DNA of 31,678 nucleotides from Spirochaetales bacterium (GTDB lineage Bacteria > Spirochaetota > Spirochaetia > SZUA-6 > DRHE01): positions 1 to 31,678 of the forward strand of contig JAFGQJ010000414.1 in the NCBI GenBank assembly GCA_016935715.1. The letters run 5' to 3'. The notes beneath the pieces were generated by a model. The model worked only from the letters and a program-made list of their open reading frames with translations. It was not told the origin of the DNA and did no database searches. The translations under genes were made by a program, and so were the position numbers. Of this stretch, positions 15,301 to 24,196 are shown in pieces (the first letter of the stretch is position 1; each line of letters opens with the position of its first letter).

Positions 15301-18184
15301 AAGAATCCTGCAGGTACTTCGGATACGGGTAGTTCCAGAAAAGAGGCGGCTGGTCATTGGCCAGGCGGAGGTCCACGTAGCGCCTCGCCGAGTCGGCGCG
15401 GTCGCCCGCCGGGATATGCTCCAGGTACTGGAGAAAGTCGGCGTACTCCTCAGCGGTCAGGGGAATCTCGAGAACATCGAACATGGCCACGGCACGGTTT
15501 CCACCCGAGTCTTTGGCCAGGTAGAGGATCTTGTCCGCCCTGCGGAACAGCTCCTTCTCGTCTGCACAGGGCGCCTTGATCTTCTTACCCAAACCCTGGG
15601 CCACGCCGATCGACAGGGTGCCCACCCCTCTGCCCTTCCAGCGATCCAGGAAATCCTCGATCCCGCCGTGATACATGGGATCCGTCTTCTTCTTCTCCGC
15701 CAGCTCCTTCTGGGCCATGAGCAGGGGAACCTCCTTCAACTGCCCGGCGAAACGCTCCTTGAGAAGCTCGAGATAGCGGCTGCGGATGCGTGCCGCCTGG
15801 CCCAGGGCCGCGGCCGCATCACCCTTCACCAAGACCAGCAGCTCATCCCCGCCGAAACGCACCGCCGCATCCTCCTCCCTGCCCGAAGAAAGGATTACCG
15901 AGGCTGCGAGCTTGAGGATCTCGTCACCGAAGTCGTGGCCCAGAGTGTCGTTGATCGCCTTGAAGCGATCCAGATCCATCACCATCAGGCTGAGGGGATG
16001 ACCCGCCTGCCGGCTGCTCTGGAAGGCAGCAGGCATGAAGCGCAGATACTCGTTTTTGGAGAACAGGCCGGTCAACCGGTCGATCTCCTCGAAATCCTTT
16101 CTCAGATCCACCCGCAGCGGTGTCTGATCGTCCTCGATCTCCTTGTAGATCCTGCGCTCCTCCGCCGAGGCGAAGAACACCTCGGCCCCCGCCTCCCGCA
16201 GGCGGCTGCGCACGTCATTGAGCAGGAAATCCAGGATCTCGGTGAAAGCGGAAAGGATCTCCAGGAACACCCGGTTGTACTCTCCCCGCGGCGTTTCCAG
16301 GATCCGTCTGTCCTCCGGAAGGGCCTCGATGTAGCTGTGGATCTGTTTCATCACCGGACCCGGCTGACGCTCGACCAGGTCGTCCCGGTCGAAGCGCTGG
16401 CGCACGATCGGGCTGCCCGCATCCAGCTGATCCCTTCTGATGACCAGCCCGCTCAAGAATTCGCTCAACTGCCTGGTCAAGGTGTAGAGGGCATGGCAGC
16501 GAAAGTACTCCCTGCGATCCATGCTCAGCGCTACGTGGCCGTAGCCGCGGATGATGTGATTCCGGATCTGGTTGATCGTTTCGATCGTCTTGCGGGCGAT
16601 GGAAGAGTTGAGAAACCGGCTTTCCCCCCCCTTGTCCCTCAGGGAAAGCTCCTTCTCGAAGTAGTCCACCTCCTTGAGATAACGCATCAGAACCTCTTCC
16701 CGGGTCGCCCGCCACTGCCGGAGGATCCTGGAAAAGGAATCCAGCGAACCGGGCTTTCGACCGCCGAGAGGATCGAGCAGCTCGACGAGCGCTTCCGGAT
16801 GGAGAGACTCCAGCATCTGAGCGATGAGCTCATGCAGAACGATCACCGGTGCCAGAGGATCATGGCGGCTGATCTTCCAGAGCAGGTCCGTAAAATCGAG
16901 CCTGCGCGCCACGACCGGTCCCCTGTAGTCCCGATGGGAAAAGATCTTCTGTTGAAACCAAAGCAGAATCGAGTAATCCCCCTCCCCAATGTGCTGCGCC
17001 CGGCAGCCCGGAAAGGCGTAATCCAGTATGGTAAGGATTCCCCGGAACTCCTGGTTGAAGTCGAACGGCGGCTCCTCCAGTTCCTCCGGCTCATCCTCAT
17101 CCTCCCCGCCCGCCTCCTGCTCCTGGCCGTCCTGCCGTTCCCGGATCCGGAACGGGCCTCCATCCTGCCGCCCGACGTCCTCCGCACCCCGCAGGATGAG
17201 AACGTCCCCGGTCTCCAGTCCGGCGAAGGTGTAAATCTTGTCCAGAATAGCGGCCACCTCCGCCTGGGGCCGAAAGACGTTCAGCATCTTCAAAAGGGCC
17301 GGATACAGCTGTCCGGCGAACCATTTCAGACGGCTGTAACAGGCCAGGAAATCGGAGATCTGATGATCGATCCGCGTGCAGACCTGCTCGATCTTCTCCT
17401 CGCTCAGGTAGATGCGCTTGTAGGGCCCCTTGATCAGCTCCCCGGCGCTGCGGATGCGCTCCTCCAGCACCTGCGGGTCGGCCTGGACGGCCGCCGTGAT
17501 TCGATATACTCCCTTGACTACATCGGTGAGGTCGGGCACGTGGACGATCTTCTGCTGCTCGACTCTGCCCCGCAACGCATCCAGCGCCTCCAGCAGCCGG
17601 GTGGGTATTTTCTTGAAGCTGCTCATGAGCCGGTAGACGGCGGGTTCCCAGTTCAACAGGTCCCGGGTCAGATCGCCTTTGAGATTGAAGCTCGTGTCGC
17701 TGTCCCGGCGAAGGAAAGCGCCGCCCTTGAGCAGATTCTCGCTGAGCTTCTGCAACTCCAGGATCGTCCGGGTAAGACCGTAGCCCTCCGGATCTCCCCG
17801 GTTGGGACTGTCCAGGACCAGGGTTTTGAGGAATCGTGCGGGGACCGGATCGCGATTCGGCCAGAGAAAGGAGAACAGGGTGGTGAGGAATTGGCCGATC
17901 CCGCTGATCTCGAACTCCTCGCTGTAGGCATAGCTGTCTATCTTCAGCCGGATGAGGTAGGAGGGCCGTTTGCGCCTCCGCCGATGAAAGAAAAAACGCT
18001 CCGCAGACTGCTGCGCGTCCCTCTCTCCCCGGTGATCGGGATCTGAGGCGTTCTGTTTGGAGCCCTCCGCCTGGCCGGCCCCCGGCCGCCACGGCCCATC
18101 CACCCGGATCTCCTTGGCCGCCCTGGAGAAATCCCGATAGAGCTTGCGACGCTCCTGGTCCGACAGATCACCGTATTCGCCCAT
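15299..18184 (-). CDS. Large GGDEF-domain protein, probable diguanylate cyclase
   Basis: A 961-residue protein whose C-terminal ~260 residues form a GGDEF domain making cyclic di-GMP from two GTP. Seen: DRLTGLFSKNEY domain start, LMVMDLDRFKAINDTLGHDFGDEIL, the active-site loop RFGGDELL around residue 778 (Leu replaces the final Phe), and REED five residues before it, an intact RxxD inhibitory I-site. Unusually, about 45 charged residues are inserted between that loop and the later LSIGVAQ motif. The ~690-residue N-terminal part shows no signal peptide, transmembrane segment or domain I recognise. It has an acidic stretch (DGQEQEAGGEDEDEPEELEEPP) near residue 340-365. The ATG has no Shine-Dalgarno at normal distance; a good promoter lies immediately before it. 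Divergent from the MATE gene. Confidence 0.88.
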   Translation of the reverse strand: MGEYGDLSDQERRKLYRDFSRAAKEIRVDGPWRPGAGQAEGSKQNASDPDHRGERDAQQSAERFFFHRRRRKRPSYLIRLKIDSYAYSEEFEISGIGQFLTTLFSFLWPNRDPVPARFLKTLVLDSPNRGDPEGYGLTRTILELQKLSENLLKGGAFLRRDSDTSFNLKGDLTRDLLNWEPAVYRLMSSFKKIPTRLLEALDALRGRVEQQKIVHVPDLTDVVKGVYRITAAVQADPQVLEERIRSAGELIKGPYKRIYLSEEKIEQVCTRIDHQISDFLACYSRLKWFAGQLYPALLKMLNVFRPQAEVAAILDKIYTFAGLETGDVLILRGAEDVGRQDGGPFRIRERQDGQEQEAGGEDEDEPEELEEPPFDFNQEFRGILTILDYAFPGCRAQHIGEGDYSILLWFQQKIFSHRDYRGPVVARRLDFTDLLWKISRHDPLAPVIVLHELIAQMLESLHPEALVELLDPLGGRKPGSLDSFSRILRQWRATREEVLMRYLKEVDYFEKELSLRDKGGESRFLNSSIARKTIETINQIRNHIIRGYGHVALSMDRREYFRCHALYTLTRQLSEFLSGLVIRRDQLDAGSPIVRQRFDRDDLVERQPGPVMKQIHSYIEALPEDRRILETPRGEYNRVFLEILSAFTEILDFLLNDVRSRLREAGAEVFFASAEERRIYKEIEDDQTPLRVDLRKDFEEIDRLTGLFSKNEYLRFMPAAFQSSRQAGHPLSLMVMDLDRFKAINDTLGHDFGDEILKLAASVILSSGREEDAAVRFGGDELLVLVKGDAAAALGQAARIRSRYLELLKERFAGQLKEVPLLMAQKELAEKKKTDPMYHGGIEDFLDRWKGRGVGTLSIGVAQGLGKKIKAPCADEKELFRRADKILYLAKDSGGNRAVAMFDVLEIPLTAEEYADFLQYLEHIPAGDRADSARRYVDLRLANDQPPLFWNYPYPKYLQDS

Positions 18185-18192
18185 ACCCTATA

Positions 18193-18220
18193 AATATACC
18201 CTCCGCAGCTTGTCTTTCAA
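18193..18220 (-). promoter_or_regulatory. Sigma-70 type promoter of the GGDEF gene
   Basis: On the minus strand TTGAAA (18220 to 18215), a 16-nt spacer and TATATT (18198 to 18193) each match consensus at 5/6. The -10 ends 8 nt before the ATG, so the predicted transcript has almost no leader. The -35 lies inside the palindrome at 18211-18225. Confidence 0.6.
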
Positions 18221-18225
18221 AGACA
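18211..18225. promoter_or_regulatory. 15-nt perfect palindrome in the GGDEF/MATE divergent promoter region
   Basis: TGTCTTT-C-AAAGACA, two perfect 7-nt arms about one central base, in a 60-bp intergenic region. It covers the -35 box of the GGDEF promoter and the likely -35 region (TTGTCT, 18210-18215) of the MATE gene, the place for a repressor or shared regulator to bind. No regulator gene is adjacent. Confidence 0.5.
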
Positions 18226-18244
18226 ATCCCGATACTTTGGGAGG

Positions 18245-19645
18245 ATGCTGAAAACCCTCAGAACCAGCCCCGAGCGCATACAGAGCGGTCCCATACTGAC
18301 CACATTGTTGAAACTTTCGGCACCGGCGATCGTGGCTTTCATCTTTCACACCACTTTCAATTTCGTGGACCGGTTTTTCGTATCCCGGCTGGGGGCAGTG
18401 GAACTGGGCGCTCTGGGCATGGCCTTCACCGTGCAGAGCGTGCTGATCGGCATCGGCTCGGGCACGGGGATAGGGGCCAGCTCCCTGATCGCCCGCTTCA
18501 TAGGGGCGGACAAGAAAGAGCGGGCCGACAACGCCGCCGAGCATTCCCTGCTGATCATCCTGGCCCTGTCTCTGATCATGACGATCATCGGCCCTCCACT
18601 GGCCCGGCCCCTGTTCCTGCTGCTCGGTGCATCCGAGCAGATGATGCCCTACATCCTCGAGTACATCAACATCATCCTCTACGGCTCGCTCTTCCAGTTC
18701 TTCTCCATGATCGGAAACGGGATCCTGCGCGGCGAGGGGAATACGGTTACGCCGATGCGCGTCATGGTCGTGGGAAACCTGGTCAACATGGTTCTGGACC
18801 CGCTGCTGATCTTCGGAATCGGTCCCTTCCCCGCCCTCGGGGTGCAGGGTGCGGCCCTGGCCACGGTGATCGGACGGGCTGTGAGCTGCATCTTTCTGGC
18901 CGCCTCTCTGTTCGGGAAGAAGAACATCATCGCCCTGAACATGCGGGCCTTTCGCTACCAGGGGGCGATCATCAGGGGAATCTTCGCCGTGGGCGGACCC
19001 ACCATCATCGGGCAGCTGTCCAATTCCCTCGGCCTGTTCCTGCTGTTCTTCCTGCTGCGGCCCTACGGCGACATGGCCAAGAGCGCCTTCACCCTCGGCT
19101 TTACCTACCAGCAGGTGGCCATCCTGCCGATTATCGGCATCTCCCAGGGCACCCTGACCATGTCCGGACAGAACTTCGGAGCGGGCAACTTCGGCCGGGT
19201 CAGGTCGGTCGTCCAGAAATCCCTGCTGTTCTGCATGGGCCTGATGTGCGTCCTGGCGTTGATCATGATCCTGGGCAGAGGAGCCTTCGTCCGCGTGTTC
19301 AGCGATTTGGCGGAAGTGATTCGCATCGGCCGGACCATGCTGCTGATCTTCGCCCTGGGCTTTCCCTTCCTGGCTGCCCGCATCATCCTGGCCAGCTTCT
19401 TTCAGGGTCTGGGCAGGGGTTTTGCCGCTTTCGTGATCAACTTTTCCTACATCCTGCTGTTCGCCATGCCTCTGGCGCTGCTGCTTTCACGGCTGATCGG
19501 GCTGGAGGGGGTTTGGACGGGGATCGTGGCCGGAAATCTGCTCAGCTCGGCTCTGGGTGCAATTTGGGCGGCGGCGGTCAGCCGCAGGCTGGTGGAGGAC
19601 AGCCCCGAGCCGATCTCAAGCGGCAGGCGCGCGCCGGTAGGCTAG
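18245..19645 (+). CDS. MATE family multidrug/sodium efflux transporter
   Basis: A 466-residue MATE-family exporter, which extrudes cationic drugs or metabolites against H+ or Na+. Seen: twelve hydrophobic segments in two homologous halves; N-terminal SGPILTTLLKLSAPAIVAFIFHTTFNFVDRFFVSRLG, the family repeat GTGIGASSLIARFIGADKKERAD, GNLVNMVLDPLLIFGIG, and in the second half ISQGTLTMSGQNFGAGNFGRVR. The ATG is preceded directly by GGGAGG, too close to act as a ribosome-binding site. A GATACT -10-like box eight nt upstream suggests a leaderless or near-leaderless message. It shares a short palindromic intergenic region with the GGDEF gene. Confidence 0.94.
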   Translation: MLKTLRTSPERIQSGPILTTLLKLSAPAIVAFIFHTTFNFVDRFFVSRLGAVELGALGMAFTVQSVLIGIGSGTGIGASSLIARFIGADKKERADNAAEHSLLIILALSLIMTIIGPPLARPLFLLLGASEQMMPYILEYINIILYGSLFQFFSMIGNGILRGEGNTVTPMRVMVVGNLVNMVLDPLLIFGIGPFPALGVQGAALATVIGRAVSCIFLAASLFGKKNIIALNMRAFRYQGAIIRGIFAVGGPTIIGQLSNSLGLFLLFFLLRPYGDMAKSAFTLGFTYQQVAILPIIGISQGTLTMSGQNFGAGNFGRVRSVVQKSLLFCMGLMCVLALIMILGRGAFVRVFSDLAEVIRIGRTMLLIFALGFPFLAARIILASFFQGLGRGFAAFVINFSYILLFAMPLALLLSRLIGLEGVWTGIVAGNLLSSALGAIWAAAVSRRLVEDSPEPISSGRRAPVG

Positions 19646-19673
19646 CTGCCCTGGCTGCGCCAGCAGGACGGCC

Positions 19674-21035
19674 TCACTCGCCCACGAACAGCATCAGGTA
19701 CTCCCCCAGGGTGCCGTAGAGCGCGACGGCGGCCTGGAAGCTCAGGATCTCGGCCGCCCGCAGGTTCAGCCGCAGCTGCTCCAGCTCCAGGGTGGTGCGC
19801 CTGCCCTGCTGGAACAGAAGCTCCCCCTCCTGCAGGGCTACTCTGTCCCGCTCCCGCTGTATCCGGGCGGAGCTCAACACCTCCTCGGCGATGGCTATGC
19901 TCTGCCGGCCGAGGGTCTCCTGCAGTGTCGCGGTGTAGCTTTCGGCGGCAATCTCCAGGCGCTTGATCTCCATGTCCTCCCGCAGCTCCTGCCTCTCATC
20001 CCCCTTGAGCTGATTCGGAGAGAAGCTCAGGCTCAGGCTGGCGCTGGGAGAGGCTTCGGGAAGCGCGAGCGCCGCAGACAGGCTCAAATCCGGCCGCCAG
20101 GCAGGTGTTGCATCCAGCTCCTGCTGCAGGGCATTGAGCTCCAGCCTCGATGTCTCCAGCTTCCCGGTAACCGGCTCTCTGTCCCGGTGCCGATCTGACT
20201 CCGTCCTTCGCGCACTGATCCGCTCCAGAAGCTCCCGGTCGGACAGCGGCTTTACGCCTATCCGTTCCTCGCTCGGAGCGAACAGCAGCTGCAGCGTTTT
20301 CCAGTCGCTCAGGTAGCGCTGCTCGCTGTTGAACAGGCTCTGGCGCGCCTCGATCAGATCGACCAGGCCGTCCTGGACGTCCTGGAATGAGGCTTCCCCC
20401 AGATCCTGCCTCCGCTGGACCAGCTGGTATTTTTTCTGCTCCAGTTCCAGGGTGCTGCGGTCCAGCTCCGACTCCATATCCCGGATCAGCAGAGAAAGGG
20501 CGGCCTGCTCGGCTCCCAGGTAGACGGCCTGCCTCAGGTAGCGCTCCTCCACCAGGGCGATTGCGTAGCTTCGGCTCTCGTCATAGGTCTGCCGTCGCGG
20601 CACGAGGGGTCGCACCGAAAGGGATAGCTCCTCCTCCAGCTGCCATTCATCGTCCACCGAGATTTCCCCGCCTGCCGACAGCTGGGGGGAAAGCGGCAGG
20701 AGAAGCCTCGACTGGCCGTACCAGCCGGCAGATCCTGGTATGCCCGAGGATGCGTATCCGCCGCCGACCGAGAGGCTGGAGTCCATCAGCTCGGGCTCAC
20801 CGACAAGATCCTGCCGGGCCCGCTCCACTCTCCGGGCCGCCTTGATGAGCTCCAGGTTTCCCGACTGGACCCGCCGGGCGATTTCCGCGACGGACAGGAT
20901 CAGCGTTGGCCGGGGGATCAGCGACTGCCGGGCTGCGTCCTGCCCAGCCGATTCCGCCGGATCGTCGGCACGAACGCCTGTCAGAGCTGCCGTGGAAAGC
21001 AGAACCGCGCAGGCAAGAAGCTTTAAGGCTTTCAT
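19674..21035 (-). CDS. TolC-like outer-membrane efflux protein
   Basis: A 453-residue outer-membrane efflux channel subunit of the TolC/OEP family, the exit duct of the RND pump encoded upstream. Seen: signal peptide ending near TGVRA-DD, then two similar halves of long amphipathic coiled-coil helices, the first with SVAEIARRVQSGNLELIKAARRVERARQDL and a helix around DRSTLELEQKKYQLVQRRQDLGEASFQDVQ, the second with the matching ARIQRERDRVALQEGELLFQQGRRTTLELEQLRLNL. Repeated QxxxLxxGR-like helix turns are typical of the family. The start ATG overlaps the RND stop in ATGA, so translation is coupled. It is slightly short for TolC, as in many non-proteobacterial members. Confidence 0.9.
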   Translation of the reverse strand: MKALKLLACAVLLSTAALTGVRADDPAESAGQDAARQSLIPRPTLILSVAEIARRVQSGNLELIKAARRVERARQDLVGEPELMDSSLSVGGGYASSGIPGSAGWYGQSRLLLPLSPQLSAGGEISVDDEWQLEEELSLSVRPLVPRRQTYDESRSYAIALVEERYLRQAVYLGAEQAALSLLIRDMESELDRSTLELEQKKYQLVQRRQDLGEASFQDVQDGLVDLIEARQSLFNSEQRYLSDWKTLQLLFAPSEERIGVKPLSDRELLERISARRTESDRHRDREPVTGKLETSRLELNALQQELDATPAWRPDLSLSAALALPEASPSASLSLSFSPNQLKGDERQELREDMEIKRLEIAAESYTATLQETLGRQSIAIAEEVLSSARIQRERDRVALQEGELLFQQGRRTTLELEQLRLNLRAAEILSFQAAVALYGTLGEYLMLFVGE

Positions 21036-24000
21036 CCGGAGATCCCCGCCTTGTCTGCGCGCGGCTTGATGTTGATCAGGCTCAGGATGCTGGGCACCAT
21101 GAAGAGGGTGAACAGCGTCGATATCACCAATCCCCCGGACACGGCGATGCCCAGAGGCTGAACGATGTTGGAGCCCTCCCCCATTCCGATGGCGATGGGC
21201 AGCATTCCGAACACTGTCGTCAGCATGGTCATCACGATGGCCGTGAAGCGCAGACCCGCAGTTTCCACGATGGCGTCGATCTTGTCGGCGTGCTTCGGCA
21301 GGATCTTGAGATAGAAGTCTATCATGATGATGGCGTTGTTCACCACGATTCCTCCCAGAAGGATCGTGCCCAGCATGGAGTTCAAGCTCAGCGTGGATTT
21401 GAACACGAAGAGGCTGAACAGCACCCCGATGAAGCCCAGCGGTACGGTTACCAGGATCACCAGGGGGATACCGAGGGAGTTGAACTGGAAGGCGAGCAGG
21501 AGATAGACCAGCGCCACGGATGCGCCGAGAGCCACGAACAGCGAGCGGATTGCCTTGTCCAGCTCCACCTGGGGATTGTCGAAGGTGATCGAGTATCCGG
21601 CGGGCAGAATGAGTTTTTCCCGAAGCAGCCCCTCCACCTCCTGTTCGTATTCGACCCGGCGGGCCGCCGGGGTTCCGGGGCTCATGCGGGCATACAGCCT
21701 GAAGATCCTCTCCCCGTCTTCCGAGGCGATGCCCGCAACTCCCGTGGACTCCTGGAAATCGAAGAAGTGCTTGAGCGGCACCGTGCTCCGGCGGTAGGGC
21801 AGAAGGAAATTTTCCAGGTTGTGCCGGCCTTCGATCTCCGCTTCCGGGTAGACCGCCGACACGGCCACGGTCTGCTGGTTTTCCTCGAACTCCACTGCCG
21901 TCGTGCCGCCGAGAATCTTGCGGACCAGGCTGAGCAGGCTCCGCTCGCTGAACTCGGGTGTTCCCTCGAGCACTCCCTCCCGGGCGGTCAATGTGAGCTC
22001 GTCGGAGAAGTTGGTCGAAGGATCGGTGAAGACCCACCCGTAGATATCCCTCTCGTTGACCAGGTCCCGGATCCGCTCCAGGATGGTGACCGCCTGCGCC
22101 GGATCGTCTCCGTGCACGCTGATCTGCAGGTCCATGGTCCGCGGCAGGGGCAGCTGAGCCGGATCCCACATCATCACATTGTAGTACCACTCGTTGTCCG
22201 ACACGAACTCCTTCTGGAGCTCCGCCAGGACCCCGGTAGCCACCGACGAGGAGGTCAGGTTTATGTAGTAGAGATTGAAACGCCCCGACACGTCGGCGTA
22301 GGTGCTGACCAGCCTCTCTCCCACCACCCTTCGGATGCGCTCGTCCAGGACGGGCACCACCTCCTCGATGATCTGCGTGCGATCGGTGAACTCGGAGCTG
22401 CGGAAGAACAACACGATCCGGTCGCTCAGCGGCGCCGCGATGATCTCTCTCGGGATGAGGGGCAGTACCCTGAGCACGGAGAACACCAGAAGCCCGAAGG
22501 AAAAGGCCATGAACAACAGGGAAGCCCAGCGCCGGCGAAGCAGCGCGCCCAGGATGCTCTTGTACAGATTCTTGAAGAAGCCCATCATCGGCACCGACAG
22601 GCGCTGCAGCCCGCGGAGCCGGTTGGCGTCACCCGCATCCGCAACGACGGCGGATCCGGGATGCCGCTTCCGCCTGATGCTGTAGAGCTGGAAGGAGAGG
22701 AGGGGGATCAGGGTCAAGGCCACGACCAGTGCAATGAGCAGGGCGAAGACCACGGTCCGGGACTGGTCGCCGAGGATCGCATTGGTCAGGGGCGCCGTGA
22801 AGGAGATCGGCAGAAACACCAGCACCGTAGTCAGGGTCGAGGCGATCACCGGCGCCCGCACCTGGTCCACGGCTCTGATAATCAGCTCCCGCATGTGTCC
22901 GTTTCCCTGAATGGGGGCCTCCTCCATGCGGAAACGATGGATATTCTCGATCACGACGATCGAGGAATCGATGATCATGCCTACTGCCAGGGCGATGCCG
23001 CCGAGTGAGATCAGATTCAGGCTGACCTCGAAGAAGTACATCAGGATGAAGCTCAACACGAGGGTTACGGGCAGGGAGATGCCGATCAGGAAGGTGTTGC
23101 GCAGCTGTCCCAGACCAAGCAGAACGACCGTCATGGCCAGGGCGGCTCCAAGAACAGCGGCGCGCACCACGTTGCGGATCGCGCGGTTGATGTACTCCGC
23201 CGGATCGATGTACATCTGGAACACGGTGTCCCTGGGCAGTATCCCATCGGCCCTGGCTTCCTCCAGGATCGACTGGACGTCCTCGGACATCTTGCGCACG
23301 TTTCCCCCGTCGATCGGGGAGGCGGTGATGCGGATGCCCCGCGTCCCGTTCATGATCACGGTCCGGGAGGGAAGGGCGTAGCGGGCGGAGATATCGGCGA
23401 TATCCTGCAGCCGGATCGAGACGTTCCCGCTCCGGGCGACCACGATCCTGCCGATGTCGAAGACCGAGTCGATCCCTCTGCGGAAACGCACGCTGAAGGA
23501 TGTTTCCCCCTGCTCCAGCCGGCCTACGGACTCCGGCCTGTATCCGGCCTGGATGGCGGACTCCACGTCCTGGATGTCCAGCCCGTAGGCCAGCATGTCC
23601 GCCTGGCGCAGCAGCACCTCCACCTCCAGGTCCTCCACCCGGTAGATGTCCACGCTCTCCGCATCCTCCACCCCGCTCATCGTCGGACGGACCGTGGTAT
23701 CGAGGATCTGGTACAGCTCCTCCGGGCTGGTGGTCGGTGAAGTGACCCCGACGATGAGAAAGCCCGCGTTTTCGCCGGAGAAGTAGCCCACGCGGTACTC
23801 GTCTCGATAATCCGACGGAAGCAGGTTGGAGATGCTGGTCATGGCCGTATCCACGTCGGCTTTGGCGGTCTCCGGATCCGTGTTCCACTCGAAGGTGAGC
23901 GTGAAGGAGCTGCGGTCGTTCTCGTATTCCACTTCGAGCATGTCCACACCTTCCACGGCCAAAAGCCGGGCCTCGATCTCGTCCGCGTAATCGGCGGCAA

Positions 24001-24196
24001 AATCCAGGGCGGAGACACCCGAGTGGTCGATGCGTACCCGCACCCGCGGTCTCTGGGTCTGGGGGTAGAGCTGGATGGGAAGCTCGGTCACCAGGAACAC
24101 CCCGGCAACGCAGAGCAGCACCGTGAAGAGGATCACGCCGGTGGCTTTGCCGAAGATGCGCTCGAGCACGGCCGCGTCTCTACTGGGCAGGAGCAC
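21032..24196 (-). CDS. RND family efflux transporter permease
   Basis: A 1054-residue inner-membrane RND pump (AcrB/MexB-like). Seen: an N-terminal transmembrane helix followed by ELPIQLYPQTQRPRVRVRIDHSG, the first large periplasmic domain, a six-helix bundle with GMIIDSSIVVIENIHRF around residue 405-420, a second large periplasmic domain, and a C-terminal bundle with VTVPLGFIGVLF, GGIVVNNAIIMIDFY and MTMLTTVFGMLPIAIGMGEG. AcrB has two Asp in TM4; here the second is Ser, a variation common in non-proteobacterial members. The start is uncertain: GTG at 24196 overlaps the membrane-fusion gene by 17 nt with GGGAGG about 12 nt upstream; GTG at 24169 (L-E-R-I-F-G) is the alternative. Substrate unknown. 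Confidence 0.94.
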   Translation of the reverse strand: MLLPSRDAAVLERIFGKATGVILFTVLLCVAGVFLVTELPIQLYPQTQRPRVRVRIDHSGVSALDFAADYADEIEARLLAVEGVDMLEVEYENDRSSFTLTFEWNTDPETAKADVDTAMTSISNLLPSDYRDEYRVGYFSGENAGFLIVGVTSPTTSPEELYQILDTTVRPTMSGVEDAESVDIYRVEDLEVEVLLRQADMLAYGLDIQDVESAIQAGYRPESVGRLEQGETSFSVRFRRGIDSVFDIGRIVVARSGNVSIRLQDIADISARYALPSRTVIMNGTRGIRITASPIDGGNVRKMSEDVQSILEEARADGILPRDTVFQMYIDPAEYINRAIRNVVRAAVLGAALAMTVVLLGLGQLRNTFLIGISLPVTLVLSFILMYFFEVSLNLISLGGIALAVGMIIDSSIVVIENIHRFRMEEAPIQGNGHMRELIIRAVDQVRAPVIASTLTTVLVFLPISFTAPLTNAILGDQSRTVVFALLIALVVALTLIPLLSFQLYSIRRKRHPGSAVVADAGDANRLRGLQRLSVPMMGFFKNLYKSILGALLRRRWASLLFMAFSFGLLVFSVLRVLPLIPREIIAAPLSDRIVLFFRSSEFTDRTQIIEEVVPVLDERIRRVVGERLVSTYADVSGRFNLYYINLTSSSVATGVLAELQKEFVSDNEWYYNVMMWDPAQLPLPRTMDLQISVHGDDPAQAVTILERIRDLVNERDIYGWVFTDPSTNFSDELTLTAREGVLEGTPEFSERSLLSLVRKILGGTTAVEFEENQQTVAVSAVYPEAEIEGRHNLENFLLPYRRSTVPLKHFFDFQESTGVAGIASEDGERIFRLYARMSPGTPAARRVEYEQEVEGLLREKLILPAGYSITFDNPQVELDKAIRSLFVALGASVALVYLLLAFQFNSLGIPLVILVTVPLGFIGVLFSLFVFKSTLSLNSMLGTILLGGIVVNNAIIMIDFYLKILPKHADKIDAIVETAGLRFTAIVMTMLTTVFGMLPIAIGMGEGSNIVQPLGIAVSGGLVISTLFTLFMVPSILSLINIKPRADKAGISG

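Noticed and set aside
15416..18046. An 876-codon open frame on the plus strand
   Set aside because: It is the opposite-strand shadow of the GGDEF gene, whose domain motifs fix the real frame; the shadow has no family motif and GC-rich codon bias explains its length.
19651..19663. CTGGC-TGC-GCCAG hairpin as terminator between MATE and TolC genes
   Set aside because: Stem of only 5 bp and no T-run on either strand.
21036..22190. Upstream extension of the TolC-like frame
   Set aside because: It overlaps the RND permease in another frame and shows only low-complexity Gly/Arg/Pro translation; the signal peptide marks the real start at 21035.
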